A DNA stretch of 64,000 bases from Anaerolineaceae bacterium (lineage in GTDB: Bacteria; Chloroflexota; Anaerolineae; Promineifilales; Promineifilaceae). Positions 8,441-16,341 of the stretch are shown here, piece after piece. The notes below the pieces were generated by a model, which did no database searches, was not told the origin of the DNA, and saw nothing but the letters and a program-made list of their open reading frames with translations. The DNA is taken from positions 124,001-188,000 of the forward strand of contig PABI01000123.1 of assembly GCA_002699125.1 (NCBI GenBank), in the 5' to 3' direction. Numbering within the stretch: the first letter of the stretch is position 1; every line of letters starts with the position of its first letter. A program made the translations under genes and the position numbers.

Positions 8441-9835
8441 ATGACAATAACATTAATGGAATCCCCCAGCCAGACCTTGCAGGCCCAAATCCAGGGGCAG
8501 GTGATCACGCCAGAGGACCCGCGCTATGATGAGGCCCGGCTGGCCTGGAACCGCAAAGTGATACAGCATCCGGCTCTGATTGTGGTGGTTAAAACGGTGG
8601 ACGATGTGCAAACGGCCGTCACCTACGCCCGCCAGCACAACCTGGGTGTGGCCGTACAGGGCACCGGCCACGGCAACGTTCGCCCTGCCGACGACTGCCT
8701 GCTGATTCTCACCAAAGAGATGAACGGCGTGACGATTGACCCGATTGCTCAGACAGCGTATGTGGAAGCCGGGGTCCAGTGGGGCGCAGTTTTAGCCGCG
8801 GCCCAAGAACGTGGTCTGGCCCCGCTGCTCGGCTCTTCGCCAACGGTGGGGGTTGTGGGCTACACGCTCGGCGGTGGTTTAGGTTGGCTGGGGCGTAAAT
8901 ATGGCTTGTCCCTCGACAACGTGCTCCAGTTTGAGCTGGTAACGGCCGATGGTCAACGGCGCATCGCCTCTGCTACGGAAAACAGCGATCTGTTCTGGGG
9001 GCTGCGCGGCAGCGGCGGCAGTTTAGGCATCGTCACCAGCCTGGTCATTCGCCTCTTTCCGGTAACCACCGTGTATGCCGGCAATCTTTTCTATCCGATC
9101 GAGATGGCCACAGACGTGTTCCGCCATTACCGCGCCTGGGTGGCCAATGCGTCGGACGAACTAACAACGTCGGTTCTGATCATGAACTTCCCGCCCATTC
9201 CGGAGCTGCCGGACTTTTTGCGCGGGCAAAGTTTTGCCATGGTGCGCGGCTGCTTCTGCGGTCCGGTTGAAGAAGGTGAAAAGCTGCTGCGTCACTGGCG
9301 CGACTGGCAAGCCCCGCTGCTGGATGATTTCAAAACCATCCCGTTCACGGAAGCAGCCACGATCAGCAACGATCCGATCGATCCGCTGCCTGCCTTTAAC
9401 TCCGGTGCCTGGCTCAGCGAACTGAGCGATGAGGCGATTGAAGCGATTGTGCGCTATGGTGCTGGTATTGACGGTCCCAGTCCCTATATTTTTGCCGAGG
9501 TGCGCCATGCTGGTGGAGCGATTGGACGAGTTCAGCCAGATACGGCCGTCTTCGGCAACCGGGACGCTGAATTTGTGCTGTCGGTGGTGGGCGTGGCTCC
9601 CCATGCGGAGGCACACCAACAGTTGGTCGCTTACACGGGTGAATTGAAAGAGGCGTTACGGCCGTCGCTCACCGGTGGCGTTTACATGAATTTCCTGGAA
9701 GGGGTTGAGTCTCAACAGCGCATCCGCGATGGGCTTGCGGCTGGGGGATATGAACGCGTGTCCCAATTAAAAGCACAAGTCGATCCTGATAATCTGCTGC
9801 GCTACAGCTTCAACGTTTCACCGGCCAAGATGTAG
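8441..9835 (+). CDS. FAD-binding oxidoreductase, berberine-bridge-enzyme (BBE) type
   Basis: A 464-residue flavoprotein of the PCMH/VAO group. The FAD_binding_4 domain spans about 35-205 and contains QGTGHGN, whose His is the usual 8-alpha-histidyl FAD attachment point. It is followed by GYTLGGGLGWLGRKYGL and LRGSGGSLGIVTS. The C-terminal BBE domain (about 415-460) ends in the family pattern YMNFLEG...VDPDNLLRYSFNVSP. The Cys that makes the second flavin bond in bicovalent BBE enzymes is not apparent, since the loop reads SPTVGVVGY. It probably oxidises a sugar, alcohol or aromatic alcohol with O2 as acceptor; the substrate is unknown. The ATG is preceded by AGGAG, and a strong terminator follows, so it is monocistronic. 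Confidence 0.9.
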   Translation: MTITLMESPSQTLQAQIQGQVITPEDPRYDEARLAWNRKVIQHPALIVVVKTVDDVQTAVTYARQHNLGVAVQGTGHGNVRPADDCLLILTKEMNGVTIDPIAQTAYVEAGVQWGAVLAAAQERGLAPLLGSSPTVGVVGYTLGGGLGWLGRKYGLSLDNVLQFELVTADGQRRIASATENSDLFWGLRGSGGSLGIVTSLVIRLFPVTTVYAGNLFYPIEMATDVFRHYRAWVANASDELTTSVLIMNFPPIPELPDFLRGQSFAMVRGCFCGPVEEGEKLLRHWRDWQAPLLDDFKTIPFTEAATISNDPIDPLPAFNSGAWLSELSDEAIEAIVRYGAGIDGPSPYIFAEVRHAGGAIGRVQPDTAVFGNRDAEFVLSVVGVAPHAEAHQQLVAYTGELKEALRPSLTGGVYMNFLEGVESQQRIRDGLAAGGYERVSQLKAQVDPDNLLRYSFNVSPAKM

Positions 9836-9864
9836 TCCGGCAAACAACAAAATCAAGCCAGAGC

Positions 9865-9901
9865 AAAAAAGACACTCAGGTGTAAACCGGGTGTCTTTTT
9901 T
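9865..9901 (+). terminator. Rho-independent terminator after the FAD oxidoreductase
   Basis: AAAAAAGACACYC pairs with GGGTGTCTTTTTT around a short loop, 30 bp after the stop codon, and ends in a T6 run. Confidence 0.85.
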
Positions 9902-9915
9902 GATTAAACGGGTAT

Positions 9916-9942
9916 GCAAACGCTTATCAAACGGCCGTTCCG
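9916..9942. repeat. 27-bp dispersed element containing ACGGCCGT, copy 1
   Basis: It starts GCAAACGCTTATCAAACGG and matches 11108-11134 at 25 of 27 positions. Both lie in intergenic DNA after a terminator. Confidence 0.65.
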
Positions 9943-9980
9943 CTACACTCCCATCAAGCCACAAGAACAGGGCTGAGAAT

Positions 9981-10098
9981 CTATCCGAAAAAGCCACAGG
10001 CTTGTGCTGAGCGCAGCCGAAGCAGGAAAAAGAGAGGATAGAGAACTTGAGACCAATCTCAAAAATCTCTGTGAGCTCTGTGGCCACTATTCGGATAG
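9981..10098. repeat. 118-bp element bounded by 9-bp inverted repeats
   Basis: CTATCCGAA (9981-9989) and TTCGGATAG (10090-10098) bound a gene-free stretch rich in GAG/CTC words, just upstream of a small gene. It could be a MITE-like or dispersed structured element; no target duplication was made out. Confidence 0.45.
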
Positions 10099-10129
10099 GT
10101 TTTTAGATCAACAAAATCAGGAACTACAG

Positions 10130-10345
10130 ATGACAGAAGAACATGCAGAATCTCAACTTTTCACAATCAGGGTGTGGCTGGAAACGGATGCCGGCAACCA
10201 GCGCCAATGGCGCGGCAAGCTGCGCCACGTGCCCAGTGGTGAAATTCGCCATTTTCGCGGCTGGGCGGCGCTCATTCCCCTCATTTTGGATATGCTTAAT
10301 CGCTATACGACAACAAAAACGCCTGACGATCACCAGGCAGCTTAA
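10130..10345 (+). CDS. Small protein of unknown function (71 aa)
   Basis: A short frame starts at an ATG with AGGAA about ten bases upstream. The product is soluble and shows the pattern FTIRVWLE... QWRGKLRHVPSGEIRHFRGWAALIPLILDML, which looks like a real small domain and not translated repeat. Its end is 21 bp before the next lipoprotein gene, suggesting co-expression. No function is recognised. The open frame extends upstream to 10004, but that part is repeat-like DNA and is excluded. Confidence 0.6.
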   Translation: MTEEHAESQLFTIRVWLETDAGNQRQWRGKLRHVPSGEIRHFRGWAALIPLILDMLNRYTTTKTPDDHQAA

Positions 10346-10366
10346 TAAAACTCAGGAGAAACATCG

Positions 10367-10891
10367 ATGAAAACAGACCAACTTTTTATTGGATTGATTC
10401 TAATTTTTGGCTTGTTGGCGGCCTGCACCAGCAACGAAACGGCCGTCAACGAATCCGCAGCTGCCAATGTAGGTGATACAGGTGACGGCTGGCAGGATGT
10501 GATCAGCGACTACGTTACCTTCCGCGTGCCGAACGCCTGGCAGATAACGGCCGTTGACCCCGGCATGGGCAGCGTTTTGGCCGAGTGGCATCTGGGCATC
10601 CCCGGCGTCGAGAGCGACCAGAATATTGCATTTTTCACCGTACAGTTTGCCGACCTCCAACCCGATGACGTGGTGGCCGAGTACGAACTCCTCATCGGCG
10701 ACGAGCCCGGTATGAAATGGGTGCGCCGCGGCGAAGGCTACACCTCTTACGATTATTACACCGCCGGCACAACAGGCACCCAGGCAGCGGGTGCCGGCAG
10801 CTTTGGCCTGCACGTTACCGTCCCTGCGGACGATCCGGATTTGGAACCAGTTCTGGACATGGTGGCTGCTTCCATACTGTTTAATCAATAA
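10367..10891 (+). CDS. Lipoprotein of unknown function (174 aa)
   Basis: The N-terminus has a lipoprotein signal: a charged start, a hydrophobic core, and the lipobox LLAAC with Cys near residue 23. After an Asn/Ala-rich linker comes a compact domain of about 130 residues beginning WQDVISDYVTFRVPNAWQI. This resembles the start of PsbP/DcrB-like lipoprotein folds, but that is a weak impression. It is probably anchored outside the cell membrane. The ATG at 10367 is preceded by AGGAG. A strong terminator follows at 10961. Confidence 0.75.
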   Translation: MKTDQLFIGLILIFGLLAACTSNETAVNESAAANVGDTGDGWQDVISDYVTFRVPNAWQITAVDPGMGSVLAEWHLGIPGVESDQNIAFFTVQFADLQPDDVVAEYELLIGDEPGMKWVRRGEGYTSYDYYTAGTTGTQAAGAGSFGLHVTVPADDPDLEPVLDMVAASILFNQ

Positions 10892-10960
10892 CAAATTAAG
10901 CAACAGCTTATTTGCGCCTCCTCTCCTCCCCTCTCTCCTATCTCCTTCTCCTCTTCCCTA

Positions 10961-10997
10961 GAAAATGGGTCGTTGGCCTCCCCAACGGCCCATTTTC
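10961..10997 (+). terminator. Long-stem terminator after the lipoprotein gene
   Basis: GAAAATGGGTCGTTGG pairs with CCAACGGCCCATTTTC, a 16-bp stem with one G-T wobble. A short pyrimidine tail (CTTTT) follows. Confidence 0.8.
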
Positions 10998-11107
10998 CTT
11001 TTGGCTGATTCAGCGTCGGGTGAGCGTAGGCAATCCGTAGACCAGCACCTGTTACAGATAAGCCACCAACAGCGACATTATTATCTGACGCCCACGCAAA
11101 CGCCGCA

Positions 11108-11134
11108 GCAAACGCTTGTCAAACGGCCGTTTCG
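11108..11134. repeat. 27-bp dispersed element containing ACGGCCGT, copy 2
   Basis: Partner of 9916-9942 with two mismatches (GCAAACGCTTGTCAAACGG...). It lies about 90 bp upstream of the next gene. Confidence 0.65.
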
Positions 11135-11224
11135 TTATCGTCTATGCATTAATCAAGTATCAGAGGTGTGCCGCATTTCCCTTTTATTTTAGCGCAGCGC
11201 ACCTGGTAAAAAATGGAGAAAATC

Positions 11225-12853
11225 ATGTCCAAAACAACACTTCTTATTATTCTTGGCGCAATCACCGCACTCATCTTAAGCGTGCTGGCTATCGTTGTGC
11301 TGGGATTTGGCTACTTTCGCATCAGCGATCGGGAAACGGGCACAGTGCCGACCCCCTTCATTGAACTCATTACGCCAACCCCCACCAATGAGCTGGCAAC
11401 AACAGCCACTACCACAGCCACAGCGACGGATGAAGGAACGGCCGCTGCCACCCCAACGGCAACGCTCCCCGCCACCAGCGCGGCACAGCCTACGGCCATT
11501 GAGGTTTCCACCACCACCGTACAGTACGTGCAGGCCCAAACAGATGTCAACATCCGCAGCGGCCCCGGCACCAGCTACGGCGTAGTTGGCTGGGTGGCCG
11601 GCGGCCAAACGGCTAAAGTCACCGGCGTGAACAGCGCAACCGGCTGGTGGCGCGTGGTCTGCCCCGATGGCTCGACCGGCAACTGTTGGGTGACCGGCTC
11701 GACGCAGTACACCAAGACAACCAATTCGCCCGTGGGCCAGACGCCGCCCACCGCTACCAGCACCACCTGCACCAACGCCGCCAGCTTTGTGGCCGACGTG
11801 ACGGTACCGGACAACAGCCAGATTGTGGCCAACACCACCTTCGTGAAGACGTGGCGCATCAAAAACAATGGCACCTGCACCTGGGACGGCCGTTACCATC
11901 TGGTTCATGCCGGTGGTCCGACGCTGAGCGCTGTGGTGGAAACATTGCAAATGCCCGCCACCGTGGCTCCCGGCCAAACGGTTGACCTCACGCTGACCAT
12001 GATGGCTCCGGTAACACCGGGCAGCTACCAAAGCGACTGGAAGCTGCGCACGCCGCAAGGTGCCTTCTTTGGGGTGGGCAGCAGCAGCGCGCCGTTGTGG
12101 GTCAAGATCAACGTGATTAGCGGCCAGCCCAGCAACACGACCATATCTGGCACCGTCTACCAGGACTGGAACCAAAATGGCGTGTATGACAGCGGCGAAC
12201 CGGTGGTGGCCAGCCGCGAACTCTGGCTCGTGCCCGGCACGGCCTGCCATGTGCGCCAGGATGCCGTGGCCATTACATCGTCGGGGAATGACGGCCGTTA
12301 CACCTTTAGCGGCACCTACAATGGCAGTTTCTGCATTGGCGTTGTCGGCAACGGTGGGCTGGATGATGTTGCCAGCGTGGCGGTAGCCACAGGTCAGGTA
12401 CTGAATAACATCAATCTGAGATCGGCCGTGCCCAATATGTCCATCAGCGGCTTCATCTGGAGCGACACCTGCTTTGTCAACGAGACAGGTACCGTAGTTG
12501 AAGGCAACTGCGTGGCCAACGGCAGCGGTGGGTATCGCGCCGACGGCATGATTCAGCCGACGGAAACATACATCAGTGGCGTGACGGTTTTGCTCTGGCT
12601 GGGCTCTTGCTCCAGCGATAGTGCGGTCGCCGTATCCGCCGTCACCGATTACAGCGGTAAGTACGTCTTTAACAGCCTGACGCCCGGCACCTACTGTGTC
12701 TACATCAATGCCACCGCACCGGAGAACGTGGCACCGCTGCTGCCCGGCGAAATGACCTTCCCGTTCAACGGCGTCACGCACCAGGAAATTGTGCTTCAGG
12801 CTGGCGCCAGTGCCTATCCGGTGAACTTCGGCTGGGATTACCAATTGAAGTAA
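11225..12853 (+). CDS. Membrane-anchored SH3b / NBR1-like Ig / SdrD-B-like surface protein
   Basis: A 542-residue exported protein. A single N-terminal membrane segment (about 8-32) is followed by a Thr/Ala-rich spacer (45-105). Next is a bacterial SH3 domain (about 107-165, VNIRSGPGTSYGVVGWV... WWRVVCPDG). An NBR1-like Ig domain (about 188-300) is recognised by VKTWRIKNNGTCTWDGRYHLVHAGG and SYQSDWKLRTPQG. Two SdrD-B/CNA-B-like beta domains end the protein (ISGTVYQDWNQNGVYDSGEP and ISGFIWSD...GKYVFNSLTPGTYCVYI). It is likely a cell-wall or surface-binding protein. The start was placed at the ATG at 11225 with GGAG upstream; an in-frame ATG lies 12 bp earlier. Confidence 0.85.
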   Translation: MSKTTLLIILGAITALILSVLAIVVLGFGYFRISDRETGTVPTPFIELITPTPTNELATTATTTATATDEGTAAATPTATLPATSAAQPTAIEVSTTTVQYVQAQTDVNIRSGPGTSYGVVGWVAGGQTAKVTGVNSATGWWRVVCPDGSTGNCWVTGSTQYTKTTNSPVGQTPPTATSTTCTNAASFVADVTVPDNSQIVANTTFVKTWRIKNNGTCTWDGRYHLVHAGGPTLSAVVETLQMPATVAPGQTVDLTLTMMAPVTPGSYQSDWKLRTPQGAFFGVGSSSAPLWVKINVISGQPSNTTISGTVYQDWNQNGVYDSGEPVVASRELWLVPGTACHVRQDAVAITSSGNDGRYTFSGTYNGSFCIGVVGNGGLDDVASVAVATGQVLNNINLRSAVPNMSISGFIWSDTCFVNETGTVVEGNCVANGSGGYRADGMIQPTETYISGVTVLLWLGSCSSDSAVAVSAVTDYSGKYVFNSLTPGTYCVYINATAPENVAPLLPGEMTFPFNGVTHQEIVLQAGASAYPVNFGWDYQLK

Positions 12854-12919
12854 GCCGCGAGCGTATACGATTCGTCAACCGGGCGGCACTTTTCGGAGGC
12901 ATCCCGACAGGTAGTTTTG

Positions 12920-12951
12920 GGGAGCCATCGGCATAATTCCCGATGGCTCCC
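12920..12951 (+). terminator. 12-bp perfect hairpin after the surface protein gene
   Basis: GGGAGCCATCGG pairs with CCGATGGCTCCC around an 8-base loop. The stem is strong, but the sequence after it is TGGAAGT, so it may end transcription inefficiently or act on RNA stability. A second weak hairpin is at about 12978-13000. Confidence 0.55.
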
Positions 12952-13034
12952 TGGAAGTAACAAATTTTAAAATCATCGCAAACGATCGGGCACCGACCGT
13001 TTGTAAAACTTACAAAAGTGAGGAAGTAAACACC

Positions 13035-14171
13035 ATGAAACACAAAAAATATCTTTTTCTATTCGCCTTATTCACATTGTTTGTTTTGGTCGCCTGTAGT
13101 CCAACCGGCGGCAGCGAACCAACAACCGAACCCATTGTCGAACCAACTTCGGAAACCGAAGTTGAGCAGCCGGAAGGTGAGCTCCCCGCTGAAGAGTCTG
13201 AAGAGATGGAAGAACTGACCGCGGCTGACTGCCCCGAAGCAGCCGCCGGTACACACCAGCTGATCGATGCGGTACAGGGCATCTGCTTTCTCTACCCGGA
13301 CAATTACGACGTGATCCGGACGGATGACGGCAGCCTGACCTTGTATGTGAAGTCGCTGTTGAACACGGAAGCACCCCTGGCAACGGTCCACGTTGAAGGC
13401 GTGAACGGCCGTACCATCCAGGAGATCATCCCCGACTACCCGACCGATGCCGAGCTGGCCACGATGTCTTTCCTGACCGTTGACCTGGGTGGCGAAATGG
13501 CCACCGTGCTGGACATGCTGCCTGGTCAGGACGCCAACCGGCGCATCATCGCCCTGCACAATGACCGCCTTGTGGACATCATGATTGCCCGCATTGGCGA
13601 GGAATACGGCGAAGTGGGCCAGCAGGCCGAAGCACTTTATCAAATGATGACCGAGTCGTTCCAGTTCATCGCCATCGATCCAGAAGCTGACCTGGTGGCT
13701 GGACCCGAATGCCCGGCAGCCAGCGAAGGTTTGGTGCTGTACACCAACACCGAGGACGGTTTTTGCCTGCTCCTGCCGGAAAAGTATATGGTTGATGACA
13801 CACTTTCCAGCGACACCGGCACGGAAACGGCCGTCTTTGTCGAATCATTGATGAATGCCTCTGAACCCAAGCTGTTTATTACGGTGGAACCGGCCAACGG
13901 CCGTACGCTAGAAGACGTAACCAGTGAAAAGCAAGAAGAGTTCGCTGACTTCGAGGTGATGTTCTCCTTCGGCTACATGTTGGACGGCGTTCCGGCCAAC
14001 CAGTTTGAGCAGCTGCCCGGCCAGGATTTGAACCGCCAGGTCATGCTGGTGCACAATGACCGTTTCTACACCCTCACCTTTGTGCCCGATGATCCCTCGA
14101 TGGGTGACGTCTACACCGAGATGGAAACGCTTTATGAGATGGTGATGGACTCTTTCAGCTTCCTGAAGTAA
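13035..14171 (+). CDS. Lipoprotein with an internal tandem duplication (378 aa)
   Basis: The signal ends in the lipobox VLVAC (Cys near residue 17), followed by a Glu/Pro/Thr-rich linker to about residue 62. Two homologous units of about 150 residues follow. Each begins with CP.A (CPEAAAGTHQ; CPAASEGLVLY), then GICFLYPDNYDVI / GFCLLLPEKYMVD, then NGRTIQEI / NGRTLEDV, then LPGQDANRRIIALHNDR / LPGQDLNRQVMLVHNDR, and ends in T/MESFQFI or MDSFSFL. Conserved cysteines suggest a disulfide in each unit. Function unknown; probably a membrane-anchored extracellular protein. The ATG follows GAGGAAG. The unit pattern is also loosely shared with the smaller lipoprotein at 10367. Confidence 0.8.
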   Translation: MKHKKYLFLFALFTLFVLVACSPTGGSEPTTEPIVEPTSETEVEQPEGELPAEESEEMEELTAADCPEAAAGTHQLIDAVQGICFLYPDNYDVIRTDDGSLTLYVKSLLNTEAPLATVHVEGVNGRTIQEIIPDYPTDAELATMSFLTVDLGGEMATVLDMLPGQDANRRIIALHNDRLVDIMIARIGEEYGEVGQQAEALYQMMTESFQFIAIDPEADLVAGPECPAASEGLVLYTNTEDGFCLLLPEKYMVDDTLSSDTGTETAVFVESLMNASEPKLFITVEPANGRTLEDVTSEKQEEFADFEVMFSFGYMLDGVPANQFEQLPGQDLNRQVMLVHNDRFYTLTFVPDDPSMGDVYTEMETLYEMVMDSFSFLK

Positions 14172-14185
14172 TCGTCACTTTCGCC

Positions 14186-14247
14186 AAGATTGGACCAATT
14201 TTTTATCCGCGTGAGTTGTCAATTGCGGAGAAAATTGGTCCAATCTT
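14186..14247. repeat. 17-bp perfect inverted repeat with ATTGGNCCAAT cores
   Basis: AAGATTGGACCAATTTT (14186-14202) and AAAATTGGTCCAATCTT (14231-14247) match perfectly, and an inner CCGC/GCGG pair extends the structure. It sits 14 bp after the duplicated lipoprotein stop and may act as its terminator. A lone AGATTGGTCCAATCT copy lies at 54988-55002. Confidence 0.7.
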
Positions 14248-14465
14248 CTGAACACCGAGGCTTCTACGCTTAAATAAGCGACATTTGCTTCTACTTTTTT
14301 TACGGCATCTTGCTGAACCCCCTCACCTAAAACAATAACTGAATCGAGGCTGAAAGCATCAAACGGTGGCGTTTGGTGCTTTTGGTTTAGACCAAACGTC
14401 ATGCCGAACGCCTGCCAAACGTGGCAGGTTGTATTCTGCAGACAAATAAGGTTCTTTCGGAATTC

Positions 14466-14497
14466 GTGTAGGGTCAAGGCATGCCTTGACCCTACAC
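14466..14497. repeat. Perfect 32-bp palindrome
   Basis: GTGTAGGGTCAAGGCA is followed directly by its reverse complement, without a spacer. It lies 90 bp upstream of a lipoprotein gene. Confidence 0.8.
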
Positions 14498-14586
14498 GCC
14501 GACCCGCCGACCCCCTGAAATCCCAAAGAGCCACAAATAAAAAACAGCGAGAGGCATCTGCCTCAAAAAGAAAAGGAGATTCACCA

Positions 14587-16182
14587 ATGAAAAAGTTACA
14601 CATCCTGCTTATTTTGTTTTTACTTATCCTGGTCGTGAGCTGCGGTACAGAAACCGCCCCCACGACCACCGATGAAGCCCCGGCCAACGCGGAAGTTGAT
14701 CCGGCCGTTTCCGACTTCGCCGAGAACGAAGATGACGCTGCCAACCTGGACCTGGCTCTGCTGCCTTCCCTGATAGTGGGAAACAGCTACGGTATTGGCG
14801 AACCGATCCCCGGTGGGGCTGCCGACCCGTTTGTTGCGGCGGATTTTAATCTGGCGACTGAACTGCCTGATGGGATGGAAACGGCCGTCGTCGAGCAGCA
14901 CAACTTTGGCCAGCTCACCGAAGAAAAGGCCCGCGAATTGGCCAACCAGCTTGGCTTCACCGGCCCGCTCTACATTCAGCAAATTCCGGCCGAGTTTGCC
15001 CCGCCGGAAGGGGAGGAAGGTCCCACCCTCTACACTGCCTTCAGCGGCCAACGTATTCTGAACATTAGCGATACCGGCCTCACCTATGAAGATCGCGGCG
15101 TCATGGTCGATTACACCAAACTACTCCCGTTTGACGAGAAAGCACCCTTGGTCGAAGCGCAGTTAAAAGCGTGGAATCTGCTCAACTTCCCCTATTTGCT
15201 GCACAGATTTCCTACTGATGACCTGGCTGTCTATCGTCTCATTGATGGCATCCCCACCCAGCAAAACGAGTTCAACATCACGATGAATGATGCAGGGGAA
15301 ATAAATTATTTCGACTATCACCCCTTGCGCCTGGTGGACACGTTGGGCAGATATCCACTGCAAACGGCCGAATCTGCCTGGCAGCAGCTGCAAACGGCCG
15401 AAGGGCGCAGCCAAATTCGTTACCAAATCATGCCCACGCTAAGCAACGCCCCCATGCCAGAATTTGTGAACGCACGCACCTGGGCACCCCTTTCCGAACA
15501 AGGCCAGGAACTGCACCTGTACCTGACGCCCATGGTGTTCAAATCAACAGACGGCAGCGATCTGTACATACTGCTGGGTGACATGGCTCTGACCGGCGAC
15601 AACGCCGAAATTGCCGAGATAGCGACTCATAACGCCGACGTTTTACACCTCTGGGGCACGATCGACAGAGCAGAAGGGAGCAAAAACTTTGTTCTGGCCG
15701 GTTGGGAGAAGCTGGACAGCATGGAATACCTTTCGTTGGAAGGCACAATCACCTATGAAGCTGGCCAGGCCGTGCTGAAAACCGTAGACGATAAGCTGTT
15801 CATTCTGGCCGCTGCCCCCACCGATATTCCCGAGGACATCGAGGTTTACGTTAGCGGCACGGGGCAGCGTGACACGGGTGCCGACTATCCGGTACTGGAT
15901 TGGAACATCGTCAACGAGAAGGTGACCTATCCAGATGTGCCAATGGGCATGAGCGAAGAAGAACCGGCAGCCATCGACGGCGTAACCATTCAATCCGTCG
16001 AGCTGGTTCACTTTACCATGTACCGCGACCCGGGCGACACGCACACCGATATTAGCTTCCTCTTTGTACCCGTATGGAAATTTGACGGCGAAACCAATAG
16101 CGGCCAACTGGTGACCTTCTGGGTACCGGCCATCTCGCAGCAATACGTCCAGACACCGGATCTGCCCGACACTTCCGGTTAA
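14587..16182 (+). CDS. Lipoprotein of unknown function (531 aa)
   Basis: The start was placed at the ATG with AAGGAG nine bases upstream, which also gives a clean lipoprotein signal (MKKLHILLILFLLILVVSC, Cys19). A short acidic linker follows. The remaining about 480 residues form a soluble extracytoplasmic region with no family I can name. Visible features are FSGQRILNISDTGLTYEDRG near 140 and a late LVHFTMYRDPGD segment. It is probably surface anchored. An upstream extension to 14401 is open but runs through repeat DNA and is rejected. Confidence 0.75.
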   Translation: MKKLHILLILFLLILVVSCGTETAPTTTDEAPANAEVDPAVSDFAENEDDAANLDLALLPSLIVGNSYGIGEPIPGGAADPFVAADFNLATELPDGMETAVVEQHNFGQLTEEKARELANQLGFTGPLYIQQIPAEFAPPEGEEGPTLYTAFSGQRILNISDTGLTYEDRGVMVDYTKLLPFDEKAPLVEAQLKAWNLLNFPYLLHRFPTDDLAVYRLIDGIPTQQNEFNITMNDAGEINYFDYHPLRLVDTLGRYPLQTAESAWQQLQTAEGRSQIRYQIMPTLSNAPMPEFVNARTWAPLSEQGQELHLYLTPMVFKSTDGSDLYILLGDMALTGDNAEIAEIATHNADVLHLWGTIDRAEGSKNFVLAGWEKLDSMEYLSLEGTITYEAGQAVLKTVDDKLFILAAAPTDIPEDIEVYVSGTGQRDTGADYPVLDWNIVNEKVTYPDVPMGMSEEEPAAIDGVTIQSVELVHFTMYRDPGDTHTDISFLFVPVWKFDGETNSGQLVTFWVPAISQQYVQTPDLPDTSG

Positions 16183-16274
16183 ATTATCGGTCACTTTTGC
16201 GCTCAACTATGGCTGGTTTGATCAACGCCTGCCATAATTTAGAGTGTTCACTTCGATAATTTCAACGCTGGTAC

Positions 16275-16322
16275 AGCGCCAGGGTGTGTGTGATCAAGAG
16301 AAGGCGATCACACCCTGGCGCT
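16275..16322 (+). terminator. Hairpin between the lipoprotein and nucleotidyltransferase genes
   Basis: AGCGCCAGGGTGTG(TGTG)ATC pairs with GATCACACCCTGGCGCT; the left arm carries a four-base insertion, giving a bulge. There is no T-run. Confidence 0.5.
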
Positions 16323-16341
16323 CATGTCAAGGTGATAACAG

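Larger units (their letters stand above)
10892..11224. other. Intergenic region: polypyrimidine tract, terminator and dispersed element
   Basis: The 333 bp contain an almost pure C/T run at about 10915-10959, the terminator hairpin at 10961-10997, and the element at 11108-11134. No believable gene was seen; a 75-codon frame at 10965-11192 reads through the hairpin and repeat. Confidence 0.6.
14172..14586. other. Gene-free 415 bp with two large inverted repeats
   Basis: No believable gene; an open frame leading into the next lipoprotein is not preceded by a ribosome site. It holds a 17-bp arm inverted repeat (14186-14247), a run of AAACG words (14360-14422) and a perfect 32-bp palindrome (14466-14497). 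Confidence 0.65.

Noticed and set aside
9981-10098. Possible insertion sequence remnant
   Set aside because: Terminal repeats are only 9 bp and no transposase or target duplication is visible; listed only as an element of unknown nature.
11276-12844. 522-codon open frame on the minus strand opposite the SH3b surface protein
   Set aside because: It covers the whole plus-strand gene, which has clear SH3b, NBR1-like and SdrD-like domains; the antisense product is low in structure and has no ribosome site. Codon bias alone makes it open.
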